In this document: in pieces, positions 10,431-22,654 of the stretch | How positions within the stretch are numbered: the stretch's first letter is position 1 | How the letters are laid out: each line of letters opens with the position of its first letter | Source of the DNA: Kofleriaceae bacterium | GTDB taxonomy: Bacteria; Myxococcota_A; Polyangia; Haliangiales; Haliangiaceae | Assembly: GCA_022842285.1 (NCBI GenBank) | Contig: JALHPV010000036.1 | Coordinates: forward strand, 1 to 36,824 | Length of the DNA stretch: 36,824 bases | Direction: 5' to 3' | Position numbers and translations under genes: made by a program | The notes under the pieces: generated by a model | Databases searched by the model: none | What the model was told of the DNA's origin: nothing | What the model saw: the letters and a program-made list of their open reading frames with translations, nothing else

Positions 10431-10979
10431 ATGGACACTGCGCAGACCCTGCTGCTCAACCAGGGGTTCGAGCCAATCAAGGTCATCTCGTGGCAGCGGG
10501 CCATCACGCTGCTGTTCCTCGGCAAGGTCGAGGTCCTCGAGGAATACGGGCGGGGCGTGAAGTCCGTGAACCTCATCATCAAGGTTCCGGCCGTGGTGCG
10601 GTTGTTACGGTCGTTCCGCCGCCACGCCCGACCGGTGAAGTTCAGCCGCGTGAACATCTACGCCCGCGATGGCTACAAGTGCCAGTACTGCGGACGCAAG
10701 GCCGCCATCAGCGAGCTGACGTACGACCACGTCAAGCCGCGCTCCCAGGGCGGCAAGACGGAGTGGACGAACATCGTCACCTGTTGCTACCAGTGCAACC
10801 GCAAGAAGGGCGGTCGCACGCCGCGCGAGGCCTCGATGGCGCTGCTCGCCCAGCCGACCCAGCCGAACTGGGTGCCGGCCGTCGCCATCCGCATCTCGCT
10901 CCGGTCGGTGCCCGATGCGTGGCGAGACTACCTGTACTGGACCGGCGACCTCAGCGAAGACGCGGACGACGGGCCCTAG
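10431..10979 (+). CDS. HNH endonuclease domain protein
   Basis: 182 residues. The HNH/zinc core is plain: YKCQYCGRKAA (CxxC), TYDHVKPRSQGGKTEWTN (catalytic DH and Asn) and CCYQCNRKKGGRTP (second CxxC), around residues 80-130. The N-terminal ~75 residues (LLNQGFEPIKVISWQRAITL) belong to the McrA-like/COG1403 family found in many free-living bacteria with no known restriction partner. The exact role, possibly DNA repair or defence, is unknown. ATG 10431 follows a weak GGGG. No methyltransferase or phage gene is adjacent, so it does not look like a restriction system or homing element. Confidence 0.88.
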   Translation: MDTAQTLLLNQGFEPIKVISWQRAITLLFLGKVEVLEEYGRGVKSVNLIIKVPAVVRLLRSFRRHARPVKFSRVNIYARDGYKCQYCGRKAAISELTYDHVKPRSQGGKTEWTNIVTCCYQCNRKKGGRTPREASMALLAQPTQPNWVPAVAIRISLRSVPDAWRDYLYWTGDLSEDADDGP

Positions 10980-11024
10980 TCCCGACGGGCCCTGGTTCTC
11001 CGACCGGGGCTTGCTTGGTCGCGC

Positions 11025-12290
11025 TTACTTGCGGTGGTCGCGGATGATCGGGCCACCCGGCGCAGTCGGCTTGCCACCCGACGGCGGCGCCGGCTCGGTG
11101 CCCGGCTTCACGCGGCCCCACACCTGGATTTCGGCGCGGCCGCCACCCGGGAGGTTGCCGTAGGTGAAGTTGACCGACTTCACGTTGCGCAGCGCGCCCG
11201 GGAGATCGACCGGCGCCGTGCGCGCGCCTTCCTTGAACGTCGCCGAGCCCGGCATGTTGAACGTCTCGCCGTTGCCGAACGTGACGACGATGCCGTTGAG
11301 CTGCAGGTCGCTACCCGCGACGACGAACATGAGCTCGGTGACCGGCTTCTTGTGCTTGACCGCGACCGTGTCGTTGTCGCGCCAGCCGTCGGCGGTCGCC
11401 TTGCCGAGGAGCTTCCAGCCCTTGTTCTCCCACTTGACCTGCACGATCTTGGGCGGCGGCTTCCGGTCGGGGTTGTTGCGACCGTAGAACTCGACCGTCG
11501 CGTTACCGCCACCGGGGACGTTCGCGTACTTGATGTCGATGCGGTTGATGTTGCGATCGCGACCCGGCAGGTCGAGCACGCGCGTGCGCGAGTTCTCCTT
11601 GAAGTAGTGCTGGACGCGGGGCGACCAGGTCTCGTTGTTCTGGAACAGGATCTCGAGGTTCTTCAGCTCGAGGTCGCTATCGGTGACGACCATCGTGATC
11701 TGGTCCCACTTGCCGCCGCGGAGCTTCAGCATCGCGCTGTCCTTCGCGCCGCTCACCTTGCCGCCACCGAGGACGGTCCAGCCCTTGGAGTCGAACTTGT
11801 ACGGGGCGGGCGGGGGCGGGGGAGGCGGCTGCGGCTGGGAGGGCTGCGTCGGCTTCACCTTCGTGTCGCGGCCGTAGACGGAGACCGTCGCGTTGCCGCC
11901 ACCGGGCATGTTCACGTAGGTGAGGTCGATCTTCCTGATGAAGCGATCCTTGCCCGGCAGGTCGATGACGCGCGTGCGGGCGCCGTCTTTGAAGACGTGG
12001 GCCACCTTCGGCGAGAACGTCTCCTTGTTGCCGAACGTGATCGTCAGATCCTTGAGCTCGATGCCAGAGTTCTCGACGACGAGGACGATCTGGTCGAACT
12101 TGCCCTCGTAGGCCCCGACGACGATGGTGTCCTTGTCCGTCTTGCCCTTGACGGTCTGGGAGCCGAGGAGCTGCCAGCCCGTAGCATCGAACTTCCAGGC
12201 AGCAGGTGCGGGGGGCCGCTTGGCCTCCGAGGTGGCGGCGGGCACAACCACCGCGGTAACAGCCATCGCGATCAAAAAGCGCTTCAACAC
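11025..12290 (-). CDS. Exported protein with three tandem DUF2541-like repeats
   Basis: 421 residues. The start is fixed by AGGAGG six bases before GTG 12290; an upstream ATG at 12311 would place that site inside the gene. Residues 1-22 form a signal peptide (LKRFLIAMAVTAVVVPAATS, then EAK). Three ~110-residue repeats follow. Each begins W/KF/W..GW.LLG, has a strand pair ending ITFGNKETF-like, the motif (V)IDLPG..R.I, and ends in PGGG.A.V..(Y/W)GR. A Pro-rich linker separates repeats 1 and 2. The pattern resembles DUF2541, normally a single small periplasmic domain. The tail is Pro/Gly-rich. The role is unknown, perhaps cell-envelope binding. It stands alone between convergent HNH and the upstream pirin gene. 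Confidence 0.8.
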   Translation of the reverse strand: MLKRFLIAMAVTAVVVPAATSEAKRPPAPAAWKFDATGWQLLGSQTVKGKTDKDTIVVGAYEGKFDQIVLVVENSGIELKDLTITFGNKETFSPKVAHVFKDGARTRVIDLPGKDRFIRKIDLTYVNMPGGGNATVSVYGRDTKVKPTQPSQPQPPPPPPPAPYKFDSKGWTVLGGGKVSGAKDSAMLKLRGGKWDQITMVVTDSDLELKNLEILFQNNETWSPRVQHYFKENSRTRVLDLPGRDRNINRIDIKYANVPGGGNATVEFYGRNNPDRKPPPKIVQVKWENKGWKLLGKATADGWRDNDTVAVKHKKPVTELMFVVAGSDLQLNGIVVTFGNGETFNMPGSATFKEGARTAPVDLPGALRNVKSVNFTYGNLPGGGRAEIQVWGRVKPGTEPAPPSGGKPTAPGGPIIRDHRK

Positions 12291-12335
12291 GTAGGACCTC
12301 CTATGAGTCATCGAGACGGTGGTCACCGTCGATGA
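12291..12335 (-). promoter_or_regulatory. Ribosome-binding site and 5'-leader hairpin of the DUF2541-repeat gene
   Basis: On the minus strand AGGAGG lies 6 nt before the GTG start. Just upstream, bases 12308-12335 fold back: TCATCGA pairs with TCGATGA (7 bp), with a further CGGT/ACCG inside, a 4-nt loop and a 2-nt bulge. The stem sits directly before the ribosome-binding site and may stabilise the transcript or tune translation. Confidence 0.45.
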
Positions 12336-12429
12336 TTCACGGGGGAATCTATCCCGACCACGGTTCTTTCGGCCGTTAGGTGGCGGAGAGACGTATTCGG
12401 GACATCGTCGGGGCAAACTGCCCCGGCGC

Positions 12430-13521
12430 TCACCCGGGGCGGTCGAGGCGTCCGTCGGCGTGACGCGCGAAGCGCCCTTCGGTCCCGTGCACTGGCTCGG
12501 GACTCGGCCAGCGCCAGCCCCCGAACTGCGTGGCTCGGTATTCCTCGATCGTCTGCGCGATCTCCTCGCGCGTGTTCATCACGAACGGGCCGCGTTGCGC
12601 TACCGGCTCGCCGATCGGTTGGCCTTGCAGCATGAGCAGCTCGGCGCCCCGCGGCCCGGTCTCGAGCACGACCTCGGCGTCGCTCACGAGCTCGACCGCG
12701 CTCCGCGCAGGGATGGCCCGCGAGTCGAGCGCGAGCTGGTCACCATCGAAGAAGTAGAGGACTCGATTGAGGCCCGCCCGCGCCGCCGGCAGCATCCACG
12801 TCGTGCTCGGGGCGAGCTTGATCGTCCAGATGGCCACGCCGTGATCGACCTTCGAGGCCCACGACTCGGGCGGCGGCGAGGTGCGCCGATCATCGAGCGC
12901 GCCCGCGATCGTCGTGACCTGGGCCTTGCCGCCGGCGAGTACGTGATGCGGAATGGCCGGCTGCCACAACATGGAGAAGTACGGGGCGACGAGCTTGTCG
13001 ACCTTCGGCAGGTTCAACCAGATCTGGAACAGCTCGACGCGGTTTTCGGCCGTCGTGTCGAGGAGCGGGAACATCTCCGCGTGCTGGATGCCGCGTCCTG
13101 CCGTCAGCCATTGCACGTCGCCGCGTCCATACCGCGCCTGCGCGCCGAGCGAGTCCGAGTGATCGAGCAGCCCCTGGCGCACCACCGTGACCGTCTCGAA
13201 GCCGCGGTGCGGATGGACCGGAAAGCCCGGGACCGCGTCGCCGTGATACATGCGCCAGCCATCGACGCCGGCGAAGTCCTGCCCACGCTCGTGCCCCGCG
13301 AGCGAGGCCTTTGGTCCGAAGGCGCCGTTCGAGGCCGGGTATCGGTCGTCGTGGTGCACGCAGAACAGGAACGGGTCCGGCGTCCACCACGGCTCGACGC
13401 CCGGACCGAGCGGCCGGATGTTCGTGATGGCCTCGCGCCGCGGTCCGCTGCGCGCCCCCTGACAGCCCACGAGGATCGCGCCCGCACCGAGGTACTTCAG
13501 GGCATCGCGCCGCGTCGGCAT
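12430..13521 (-). CDS. Pirin family bicupin with Tat-type lipoprotein signal
   Basis: 363 residues. After the leader, the pirin N-terminal cupin is clear: HPHRGFETVTVVRQG, DVQWLTAGRGIQHAEMFP and a downstream ELFQIWLNLP. The His pair and the later His/Glu are the expected metal ligands. A C-terminal cupin follows (RVLYFFDGD, LLMLQGQPIGEPVAQRGPFV). Pirins are iron-binding and include quercetin dioxygenases. The N-terminus PTRRDALKYLGAGAILVGC has a twin-arginine motif and a lipobox-like LVGC, so this pirin appears exported as a folded, lipid-anchored protein; most pirins are cytosolic. ATG 13521 was chosen because the signal begins there. The stop overlaps a GC-rich hairpin at 12420-12440 that lacks a T-run. 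Confidence 0.87.
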   Translation of the reverse strand: MPTRRDALKYLGAGAILVGCQGARSGPRREAITNIRPLGPGVEPWWTPDPFLFCVHHDDRYPASNGAFGPKASLAGHERGQDFAGVDGWRMYHGDAVPGFPVHPHRGFETVTVVRQGLLDHSDSLGAQARYGRGDVQWLTAGRGIQHAEMFPLLDTTAENRVELFQIWLNLPKVDKLVAPYFSMLWQPAIPHHVLAGGKAQVTTIAGALDDRRTSPPPESWASKVDHGVAIWTIKLAPSTTWMLPAARAGLNRVLYFFDGDQLALDSRAIPARSAVELVSDAEVVLETGPRGAELLMLQGQPIGEPVAQRGPFVMNTREEIAQTIEEYRATQFGGWRWPSPEPVHGTEGRFARHADGRLDRPG

Positions 13522-13630
13522 CAGCGGGAAGGATAGCCCGTTCTCTTGTCTGCGGCCGGTGCTGACGCGAGACGGAGAGTTGCGGCTCGTGCCCATGCAC
13601 GTGCCCCATCCTTGTGCGCCATCCTCGTGC

Positions 13631-13936
13631 CCCAGAATTTCAACGCCAAGACGCCATAGACGCCAAGCCCAGAAGGTTTTCGGCGCTCCGCGCCGGAAGA
13701 GCAGCCCAAGCCACGGCGTCCTCGCGCAGCCGGTGCGCGTAGCGGTGAACCCTTGGGCACCCGAGCGAACCACCGTGGCCGCGCGAAGCGCCAAATTTCT
13801 CCTTGGCGTCCGGGGCGTCTTGGCGTCCGAACTCTGGGGGCGCCACAACGTGGGTACGAGTGCGAGACCACCACGGCCGCGCGCAGCGCGAAGACCCTCC
13901 TTGGCGTCTATGGCGTCTTGGCGTTGAAGATCTGGG
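13631..13936. repeat. Three-copy intergenic repeat with a 37-bp inverted pair
   Basis: Between pirin and trpS, three related copies are present. The copy at 13631-13690 is inverted relative to copies at ~13769-13840 and ~13867-13936. Bases 13631-13667 and the reverse complement of 13900-13936 match at 35 of 37 positions. Each copy has a cgccaagacgcc-type core flanked by a GC-rich block (gcgcgaagcgc-like) and ends in ccaga/tctgg. The whole could fold as one long hairpin in the 3' region of trpS mRNA. It is not coding and shows no transposase; it looks like a dispersed noncoding repeat family. Confidence 0.8.
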
Positions 13937-13943
13937 ATCGCGA

Positions 13944-14996
13944 CTACTTCTTCGCGGGCGGCAGTGCGACCACGTCGCCGTAGCCGATGCCGATCGCGTT
14001 GCGGACCCGCTCGAGCGTCGTCGCGGCCGTCGCGCGGGCCTTCGCCGCGCCCTTCGCCAGTGCATCATCGATCTGCGCGGGGTTCTTCATGAGCGCCTCG
14101 TAGCGCTCGCGCGGCCGGGCGAGCATCGTCTCGAGCGCCTCGAACAGCGTGGTCTTCGCGTCGCCGTAGCCAAGGCCACCCGCGCGGAAGCGCTCGGCGA
14201 AGGCCGCCGTGTCGGCCGCGTTGGCGACGGCCTTGTAGATCAAGAAGATGTTGTTCTTCTCCGGATCCTTCACGTCCTCGGGCGCGGCCGAGTCCGTCAC
14301 GATCCGGTTCACGGCCTTCTTCAGCTGCTTGCTCGGCGCGAAGAGCGGCAGCGTGTTGTCGTAGCTCTTGCTCATCTTCCGACCGTCGACGCCAGGGACG
14401 ATCGAGCCGGACTCTTCGAGCTTGGGGACCGGGAGGCGCAGCACTTCCTTGCCGGCGGTGTGGTTCACGCGCTGCGCGATGTCGCGGGCGATCTCGATGT
14501 GCTGGACCTGATCCTTGCCGACCGGCACCCAGTCGACGTCGAACGCGAGGATGTCGGCCGCCATCAGCACGGGGTAGCTGTAGAGGCCCATCGTGATGTT
14601 CTGGTCGAGGTCCTCGACGCCCTGGTCCTTGTTGTCGTCCTTGGCCGCCTTGTAGGCGTGCGCCTTGTTCATCCAGCCCTTGGACGTGAAGCAGGTCAGG
14701 ATCCACGAGAGCTCGAAGATCTCGGGCACGTCGCTCTGGCGGTAGAACGTCACGCGATCCGGGTCGAGGCCCATCGCGAGCCACGTGGCGGCGACCTCGC
14801 GCGTGAGCGCGCGCAGCTCCTTCGCGTCGTGGATCGAGATCAACGCGTGGTAGTCGGCGATGAAGTACATCGCCGTGAGGCCCTGGTCGGCGAGCTGGAG
14901 AGCAGGCCGGATGGCGCCCAGAAGGTTTCCGACGTGGGGCAAGCCGGTGGGCTTGATTCCCGTGAGAACGCGTTCGGCCACGCCCACTCGTATCAT
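13944..14996 (-). CDS. trpS: Tryptophanyl-tRNA synthetase
   Basis: 350 residues, the normal length for TrpS, which charges tRNA-Trp in the cytosol. Motifs: VLTGIKPTGLPHVGNLLGA near the start (the HIGH-equivalent is PHVG), QSDVPE, PVLMAADILAFDVDWVPVGK (Trp/ATP pocket), and the class I KMSKS within GRKMSKSYDNTLPLF. I chose ATG 14996, where homology begins. The reading frame runs on for 900 codons upstream, but that part is antisense to the kinase gene. The start is 15 bases from the likely start of the divergent kinase. Confidence 0.96.
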   Translation of the reverse strand: MIRVGVAERVLTGIKPTGLPHVGNLLGAIRPALQLADQGLTAMYFIADYHALISIHDAKELRALTREVAATWLAMGLDPDRVTFYRQSDVPEIFELSWILTCFTSKGWMNKAHAYKAAKDDNKDQGVEDLDQNITMGLYSYPVLMAADILAFDVDWVPVGKDQVQHIEIARDIAQRVNHTAGKEVLRLPVPKLEESGSIVPGVDGRKMSKSYDNTLPLFAPSKQLKKAVNRIVTDSAAPEDVKDPEKNNIFLIYKAVANAADTAAFAERFRAGGLGYGDAKTTLFEALETMLARPRERYEALMKNPAQIDDALAKGAAKARATAATTLERVRNAIGIGYGDVVALPPAKK

Positions 14997-15011
14997 GAGA
15001 AACTCGGGTCC

Positions 15012-17819
<2,808 letters not shown>

Positions 17820-17839
17820 GGTGCGCTAGGGTGCCGGCC

Positions 17840-19204
17840 ATGAAACTGGCCACCGCACTCCTGGGCGGAGTGCTCTTCCTGGGAGCGAGCCCCGCCCGCG
17901 CAGACGAACCCCAGGCGCGGGCGCAGGCAAAAATCAACTACGAGAAGTTCACGCTCGCGAACGGACTCGACGTCTATCTCATCGAGGATCACGAGTCGCC
18001 GACCGTGTACGAGATCCTGTGGTTCGACGTCGGTAGCAAGGACGAGGCGCCCAAGCGCACCGGCTTCGCGCACCTGTTCGAGCACCTCATGTTCAAGGGC
18101 TCGTCGCACGTGCCCGATGGCATGATGGACAAGCTGCTCGAGGAGGCCGGCGGCTGGTCGAATGCGTTCACGTCGAGCGACATGACCGTCTACCAGAACG
18201 TCGCCGCATCGAATTTCCTCGAGCAGATGCTGTGGCTCGAGGCCGATCGCTGTGCGGGCCTGCTCGACACGTTCGACCAGGCCAAGCTCGACAATCAGCG
18301 CGACGTGGTCCTGAACGAGAAGCGCCAGGGCGTCGACAACCAGCCGTACGGGGTCTCCGAGATCATCCTCGCCGAGAACCTGTGGCCGGCCGCCCACGGG
18401 TATCACTGGTCGGTCATTGGCTACACCGCCGATCTCAAGGCCGCGGCGGTGCCCGACGTCTCGAACTTCTTCAAGACGTATTACGTGCCGAACAACGCGA
18501 CGCTCGTCCTCGCGGGCGACATCGATGTGAAGGCGACGAAGGCTCTCGTCGAGAAGTACTTCGCGTGGATCCCGAAGGCGGCGACGCCGAATCGTCCGAC
18601 GTACAAGACGCCGGCGCCGATCACGAAGGAGATCGTCGTCAACACCACCGATGACGTCCAGGTGCCGAAGGTGTTCCTTCAGTGGCGCGGCCCGGTGAAG
18701 TTCACCGCCGACGAGCCCGCCATGGATCTCCTCGGCGTGATCCTCGGCGGCGGCAAGTCCAGCCGCCTCCACAAGCGCCTCGTCTACACCGACAAGATCG
18801 CGCAGGGCGCCGATGCAGGCTTCTACGCCGCGATGATCGGCGGCACGTTCGGCGTCGAGCTCACGGCGAAGCCGGGCACCGATCCGAAGGCCCTCATCAA
18901 GGCCGCCAACGAGGAGATCGCAAAGCTCGCGAAGGACGGCCCGACGAAGGAAGAGCTCGAGCGCGCCCAGGCGACGCACGAGTCCGGGTTCCTCCACAAG
19001 CTCGAAGGGACGATGCAGCGGGCCATCCAGCTCGCCGAGTACGACGTGCAGGCGAAGGACCCCGACTACTTCGCGAAGGACCTCGCGCGCTATCGCGCCG
19101 TCACCACCGATCAGATCAAGCAAGCCGCCGCGACCTACCTGAAGCAGAACCAGCGCGTGACGCTCACCATCTCGCCGGGCGCGAAGCAGAAGGACATCAA
19201 GTAA
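17840..19204 (+). CDS. M16 family zinc metallopeptidase (active subunit)
   Basis: 454 residues. The signal peptide MKLATALLGGVLFLGASPARA ends with AxA. The catalytic inverted zinc motif HLFEH is at 78-82, with the third ligand Glu at about 160 (VVLNEKRQ), the expected distance. It is a half-size, insulinase/pitrilysin-like periplasmic peptidase. A GTG at 17831 would add three residues; ATG 17840 fits the signal peptide better. Its stop overlaps the next ATG (TAATG), so it is coupled to an inactive M16 subunit, the usual heterodimer. Confidence 0.94.
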   Translation: MKLATALLGGVLFLGASPARADEPQARAQAKINYEKFTLANGLDVYLIEDHESPTVYEILWFDVGSKDEAPKRTGFAHLFEHLMFKGSSHVPDGMMDKLLEEAGGWSNAFTSSDMTVYQNVAASNFLEQMLWLEADRCAGLLDTFDQAKLDNQRDVVLNEKRQGVDNQPYGVSEIILAENLWPAAHGYHWSVIGYTADLKAAAVPDVSNFFKTYYVPNNATLVLAGDIDVKATKALVEKYFAWIPKAATPNRPTYKTPAPITKEIVVNTTDDVQVPKVFLQWRGPVKFTADEPAMDLLGVILGGGKSSRLHKRLVYTDKIAQGADAGFYAAMIGGTFGVELTAKPGTDPKALIKAANEEIAKLAKDGPTKEELERAQATHESGFLHKLEGTMQRAIQLAEYDVQAKDPDYFAKDLARYRAVTTDQIKQAAATYLKQNQRVTLTISPGAKQKDIK

Positions 19205-20664
19205 TGCGCGCTCTGACCATGTACGTCACCGCCGCGCTCCTCGCGTCGGGGGTCGCGTTCGCCGAGAACCCGGCCTTCAAGCAATCGAACATCGATTGGT
19301 CGAAGGCGCCGCCGCCGGCCAAGGATCCGACGTTCAAGCCGCCCGTCGCCAAGCGCGCGAAGCTGAAGAACGGCATCAACCTGCTCGTCATCGAGAACCA
19401 CACGCTACCCATCGTCGCGATGGAGCTCGTGGTGCTCGGGGCGGGTCCGGCCGCGGATCCGAAGGGCAAAGGGGGCCTCGCCGGCTTCACCGCGGACATG
19501 CTCGACGAGGGCGCCGGTGGGCTCTCCGCACTGGGCATCACCGAGGAGACCGAGCGCCTCGGCGCCGATCTCACCGTGTACACGACGGCCGATACGGCTC
19601 GCGTGAACATGGGCACGCTCGCGAAGTCGCTCGACGCATCGGTCGAGCTGATGACGAAGGTCGTCACGCAGCCGGCGTTCGACGCCAAGGAGCTCGAGCG
19701 CGTGAAGGGTGATCGCGTGACGGCGCTGGAGCTGCGCCGTGACCGGCCGCGCGAGGTCGCGCAACTCATGCTCGACGCCGCGCTCTACGGCGCTGACAGC
19801 GCGTACGGACACGCGTCCACGATCGCGTCGGTGAAGCCCCTCGCCGAGGCCGACGTGAAGACCTTCTACAAGGAGCGCTGGTCGCCGAAGGCGATGACAC
19901 TCGTCGTCGCGGGTGACGTCGATCTGAAGACCCTGAAGACGAAGCTCGACGCGACCCTCGGCGCCTGGAAACCGACCGGCGGCAAGGCCGTCGCGAAGGT
20001 CTCGGTGAAGGCGCAGAAGCTGACCGACCGCCTGCTGCTCGTGGATCGCCCGGGCGCGGCGCAGTCCGACGTGCGCATCGGCGTGCTCGGCATCGAGCGC
20101 AAGGACAAGCGCTTCTATCAGATGGAAGTGCTCCAGACCGTCCTCGGCGGGAGCTTCACCAGCCGCCTCAACAACCGGCTGCGCGAGACGCTCGGCATCA
20201 CCTACGGGATCCGGTCGGCGATGGGCTATCGCGCGAGCAGGGGGACGTTCGTGATCACCTCGGCCATCGTGACCGCGGCGACGGCCCAGGGCATCGACGA
20301 GATCACCAAGCTGGTCGACGGCCTGGCGGCGGAGGACATCCCGGCCGCCGAGCTGGCCAAGGGGAAGCAGAACCTCATCCGGCAGTTCCCGGCGACGTTC
20401 GACACGAACGCGGGGACGGTCGACGCCTTTGCCGATCTGGTCGCCTCCGGCCTGCCCGACGGCTGGTATGCGACCTACGCCGCCAACGTCGGCAAGGTGA
20501 CAGCCAAGCAGGTTCGCGCCCTTGCGAAGTCGTCCGTCCAGTCGAAGGCGATGGCGATCTCCATCGTCGGAGACATGACCGTCGTGAAGCCGGAGCTCGA
20601 CAAGCTCGGGCTCGGGGCGGCGCGGATGCACGACCTGTATGGCGTCCCACTACAGGCGAAGTAA
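19204..20664 (+). CDS. M16 family protein, noncatalytic partner subunit
   Basis: 486 residues with signal peptide MRALTMYVTAALLASGVAFA. It has the M16 fold (KLKNGINLLVIENHTLPIV near the N-terminus), but at the place of the zinc motif it reads GLAGFTADMLDEG, with no HxxEH. It keeps the C-terminal-half pattern LRETLGITYGIRS, where partner subunits hold the Arg/Tyr pair that binds the substrate. It therefore probably forms a periplasmic heterodimer with the upstream active subunit. ATG 19204 overlaps the upstream stop by one base. Confidence 0.92.
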   Translation: MRALTMYVTAALLASGVAFAENPAFKQSNIDWSKAPPPAKDPTFKPPVAKRAKLKNGINLLVIENHTLPIVAMELVVLGAGPAADPKGKGGLAGFTADMLDEGAGGLSALGITEETERLGADLTVYTTADTARVNMGTLAKSLDASVELMTKVVTQPAFDAKELERVKGDRVTALELRRDRPREVAQLMLDAALYGADSAYGHASTIASVKPLAEADVKTFYKERWSPKAMTLVVAGDVDLKTLKTKLDATLGAWKPTGGKAVAKVSVKAQKLTDRLLLVDRPGAAQSDVRIGVLGIERKDKRFYQMEVLQTVLGGSFTSRLNNRLRETLGITYGIRSAMGYRASRGTFVITSAIVTAATAQGIDEITKLVDGLAAEDIPAAELAKGKQNLIRQFPATFDTNAGTVDAFADLVASGLPDGWYATYAANVGKVTAKQVRALAKSSVQSKAMAISIVGDMTVVKPELDKLGLGAARMHDLYGVPLQAK

Positions 20665-20730
20665 GTACCCCGCAACCTACCGAAGTTTCTCGGGCATCAC
20701 GGGGCTTCGGTGATAGCCTGATAGCACCTC

Positions 20731-21759
20731 GTGAAGACCATCGGATTCGATCTGTGGGACGGGCAGCTGCGAGGCGGCCCGAATCTCCGGACGATGATGA
20801 AGCCCGCGGCGAAGCCGTGCGCGAGCGTGAAGGATCTGTTCGTGCGGGCCTACGGTCGCTTCGCGGACGCCTGCCGCAAGGTCGACGAGCCCGGGGTGGC
20901 GATCGTCGCGGTGGACGAGGTCTCGGGGCGCGCAGCGGGGATCGTCACGCTGCGGGCGCGCGTGCATCGGCCCGTGGCCGCGATCGTGGGTCGCCACGAT
21001 CAGTGCGACCTCTACCTCGCCGGCAACGAGCGCCTCGCGCTGCGGCAGCTCGCGGTCGTGGTCTCACCGGTGACGAGCTACGAGCGAGGCGCGACCGTTG
21101 CCTACCGGGTGATGGATCTCCGGACCGGCGAAGGCATGCGCGACGAGGACAACCGTCCCTTGCGCGGGCTGCGCGCCGAGGGGCCCAGCATCCTGCGCTG
21201 CGGTGGCTACACGCTGTTCATGCTGGAGCTCGGCGATCCGACGGACTGGCCGGCACGCGGGGAAGACGCGTGGGCCGCACTGCCCGAGCGCGTGTACTTC
21301 GACGAGCTCGAGCACTCGCCAGCCGGCTCGCTGCCGCAGATGCGCATCCCTCGCCACGGGGTGACGCAGAGTGTGGTGTTTCGCACGCAGGGGCCGCGCG
21401 ATACGGGGATGGGGCTGGTCGGCAAGCGCAGCGACGGGCAGGCCGCGGGCATGCTCACGATCCAGGGCCCTCACAAGCAAGTGATGCTCGAGGTCGGCCA
21501 GGAGGCACTGCGCGATGGCGTCCTGATCGGGCGCTACGAGCGCTGCGATGGTACCGAGGCCACCGACGATCCGTCGCTCTCACGGGTGCACGCGCTGTTG
21601 ATCCACGTGGACGATCGTCTCGTCGTGATCGACACGGCCAGCTTCAACGGAACGCGCATCGGAGACGGCGAGCGCGCACGCCTCCTCGAGCTCGACAAGG
21701 ACCTCGAGTTGCGGCTCGGCAAGGGCACTCGCATGTCCTGGCGCTGGTTCGCGAGCTGA
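20731..21759 (+). CDS. FHA domain protein with a second degenerate FHA-like domain
   Basis: 342 residues, GTG start at 20731 with no clear ribosome-binding site. Residues ~262-340 form a forkhead-associated (phosphothreonine-binding) domain: GVLIGRYERCDG, SLSRVHALLIHVDDR, IDTASFNGTRIGDG; the key SRVH and NGT are kept. Residues ~80-170 look like a second FHA fold (AAIVGRHDQCDLYL ... VMDLRTGEG) in which SxxH reads ALRQ, so phosphate binding is probably lost. It could read out the Ser/Thr kinase encoded upstream, although they are not in one clear operon. Confidence 0.85.
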   Translation: MKTIGFDLWDGQLRGGPNLRTMMKPAAKPCASVKDLFVRAYGRFADACRKVDEPGVAIVAVDEVSGRAAGIVTLRARVHRPVAAIVGRHDQCDLYLAGNERLALRQLAVVVSPVTSYERGATVAYRVMDLRTGEGMRDEDNRPLRGLRAEGPSILRCGGYTLFMLELGDPTDWPARGEDAWAALPERVYFDELEHSPAGSLPQMRIPRHGVTQSVVFRTQGPRDTGMGLVGKRSDGQAAGMLTIQGPHKQVMLEVGQEALRDGVLIGRYERCDGTEATDDPSLSRVHALLIHVDDRLVVIDTASFNGTRIGDGERARLLELDKDLELRLGKGTRMSWRWFAS

Positions 21760-21902
21760 CGGGAGCGGCCGGTCGCTTCGCCCGCGAGTGCTGCGTTTTG
21801 CATCGATGCGTGCCGACTCGGCGAGCACCTCGGAGGTGAGGTGTCGTCCGGCGGTGCACTCCGGAGCGGGATTTCGTTTACGCTTGCACCGTAGAGCTGC
21901 TG

Positions 21903-22274
21903 ATGGCCCGCATTCTGATCATCGACGACAACCCGACGAACCTGAAGCTGGTCGCGTACCTCGTTCGCTCGAGGGGCTACGAGGTCGACACCGCGCTCGA
22001 TGCGGACGCCGCCATGGCGGCCATCGCGCGCGCGCGTCCGGATCTGATCTTGATGGACCTCCAGCTCCCCGGCGTCGACGGGCTCGAGCTCACGCGCCGC
22101 CTGAAGAGTGATGGCACCACGAAGGACATCGTGGTCATCGCGGTAACCGCGTACGCGATGAAGGGCGACCAGGACAAGGCCGTTGCCGCGGGCTGCGACG
22201 ACTACGTGACGAAGCCGATCGACACGCGGATCCTGCCGGAGACGATCGCGAAACACCTGGCGGCGCGCGCATGA
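21903..22274 (+). CDS. Single-domain response regulator (CheY/DivK-like receiver)
   Basis: 123 residues, a lone receiver. Acidic pair D8-D9, phosphoacceptor D52 in LILMDLQLPG, Thr in AVTAYAM, and Lys in YVTKPID are all present, so it should be phosphorylated. No output domain. The 143-base gap before it holds no clear promoter. Its stop overlaps the next ATG by 4 bases, and it opens a three-gene coupled operon ending in a GMC oxidoreductase. A cognate kinase is not adjacent. Confidence 0.93.
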   Translation: MARILIIDDNPTNLKLVAYLVRSRGYEVDTALDADAAMAAIARARPDLILMDLQLPGVDGLELTRRLKSDGTTKDIVVIAVTAYAMKGDQDKAVAAGCDDYVTKPIDTRILPETIAKHLAARA

Positions 22275-22654
22275 GCGAACGGGGCAAACGAGCGTCGGTG
22301 CTGGTGATCGACGACGAGGAGATCCTGGCGAACGCCGTGAAGCGGCTCCTGAGCTCGCTCCACGACGTGACCGTCGTGCACCGCATCGCGGATGCACGCA
22401 GCGCGCTGGCGAGCAGCAACTTCGACGCGATCGTCTGCGATCTGATGCTCCCCGACGGGACCGGCATGGAGCTCCACGCCGAGATCGTTGCCCGCGATCC
22501 CCGGCTGGCCGGCCGGATGCTGTTCACGACGGGCGGGGCGTACACGGATGTGGCGAGCTCCTTCCTCGCCAGTGTGTCAAACCCCCATATCGAGAAACCG
22601 TTCGACGTGAAGGCCTTGCGTGCCGCCGTCGGTGCGCTCGTCGATTCGGCATGA
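22271..22654 (+). CDS. Single-domain response regulator
   Basis: 127 residues. Receiver with acidic D14-D15, phosphoacceptor D57 (IVCDLMLPDGTG), switch residue in LFTTGG, and Lys in HIEKPFD. It resembles receivers of hybrid kinases and phosphorelay shuttles. It overlaps both neighbours by 4 bases. Two consecutive lone receivers suggest a phosphorelay pair or competition for the same kinase. Confidence 0.93.
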   Translation: MSERGKRASVLVIDDEEILANAVKRLLSSLHDVTVVHRIADARSALASSNFDAIVCDLMLPDGTGMELHAEIVARDPRLAGRMLFTTGGAYTDVASSFLASVSNPHIEKPFDVKALRAAVGALVDSA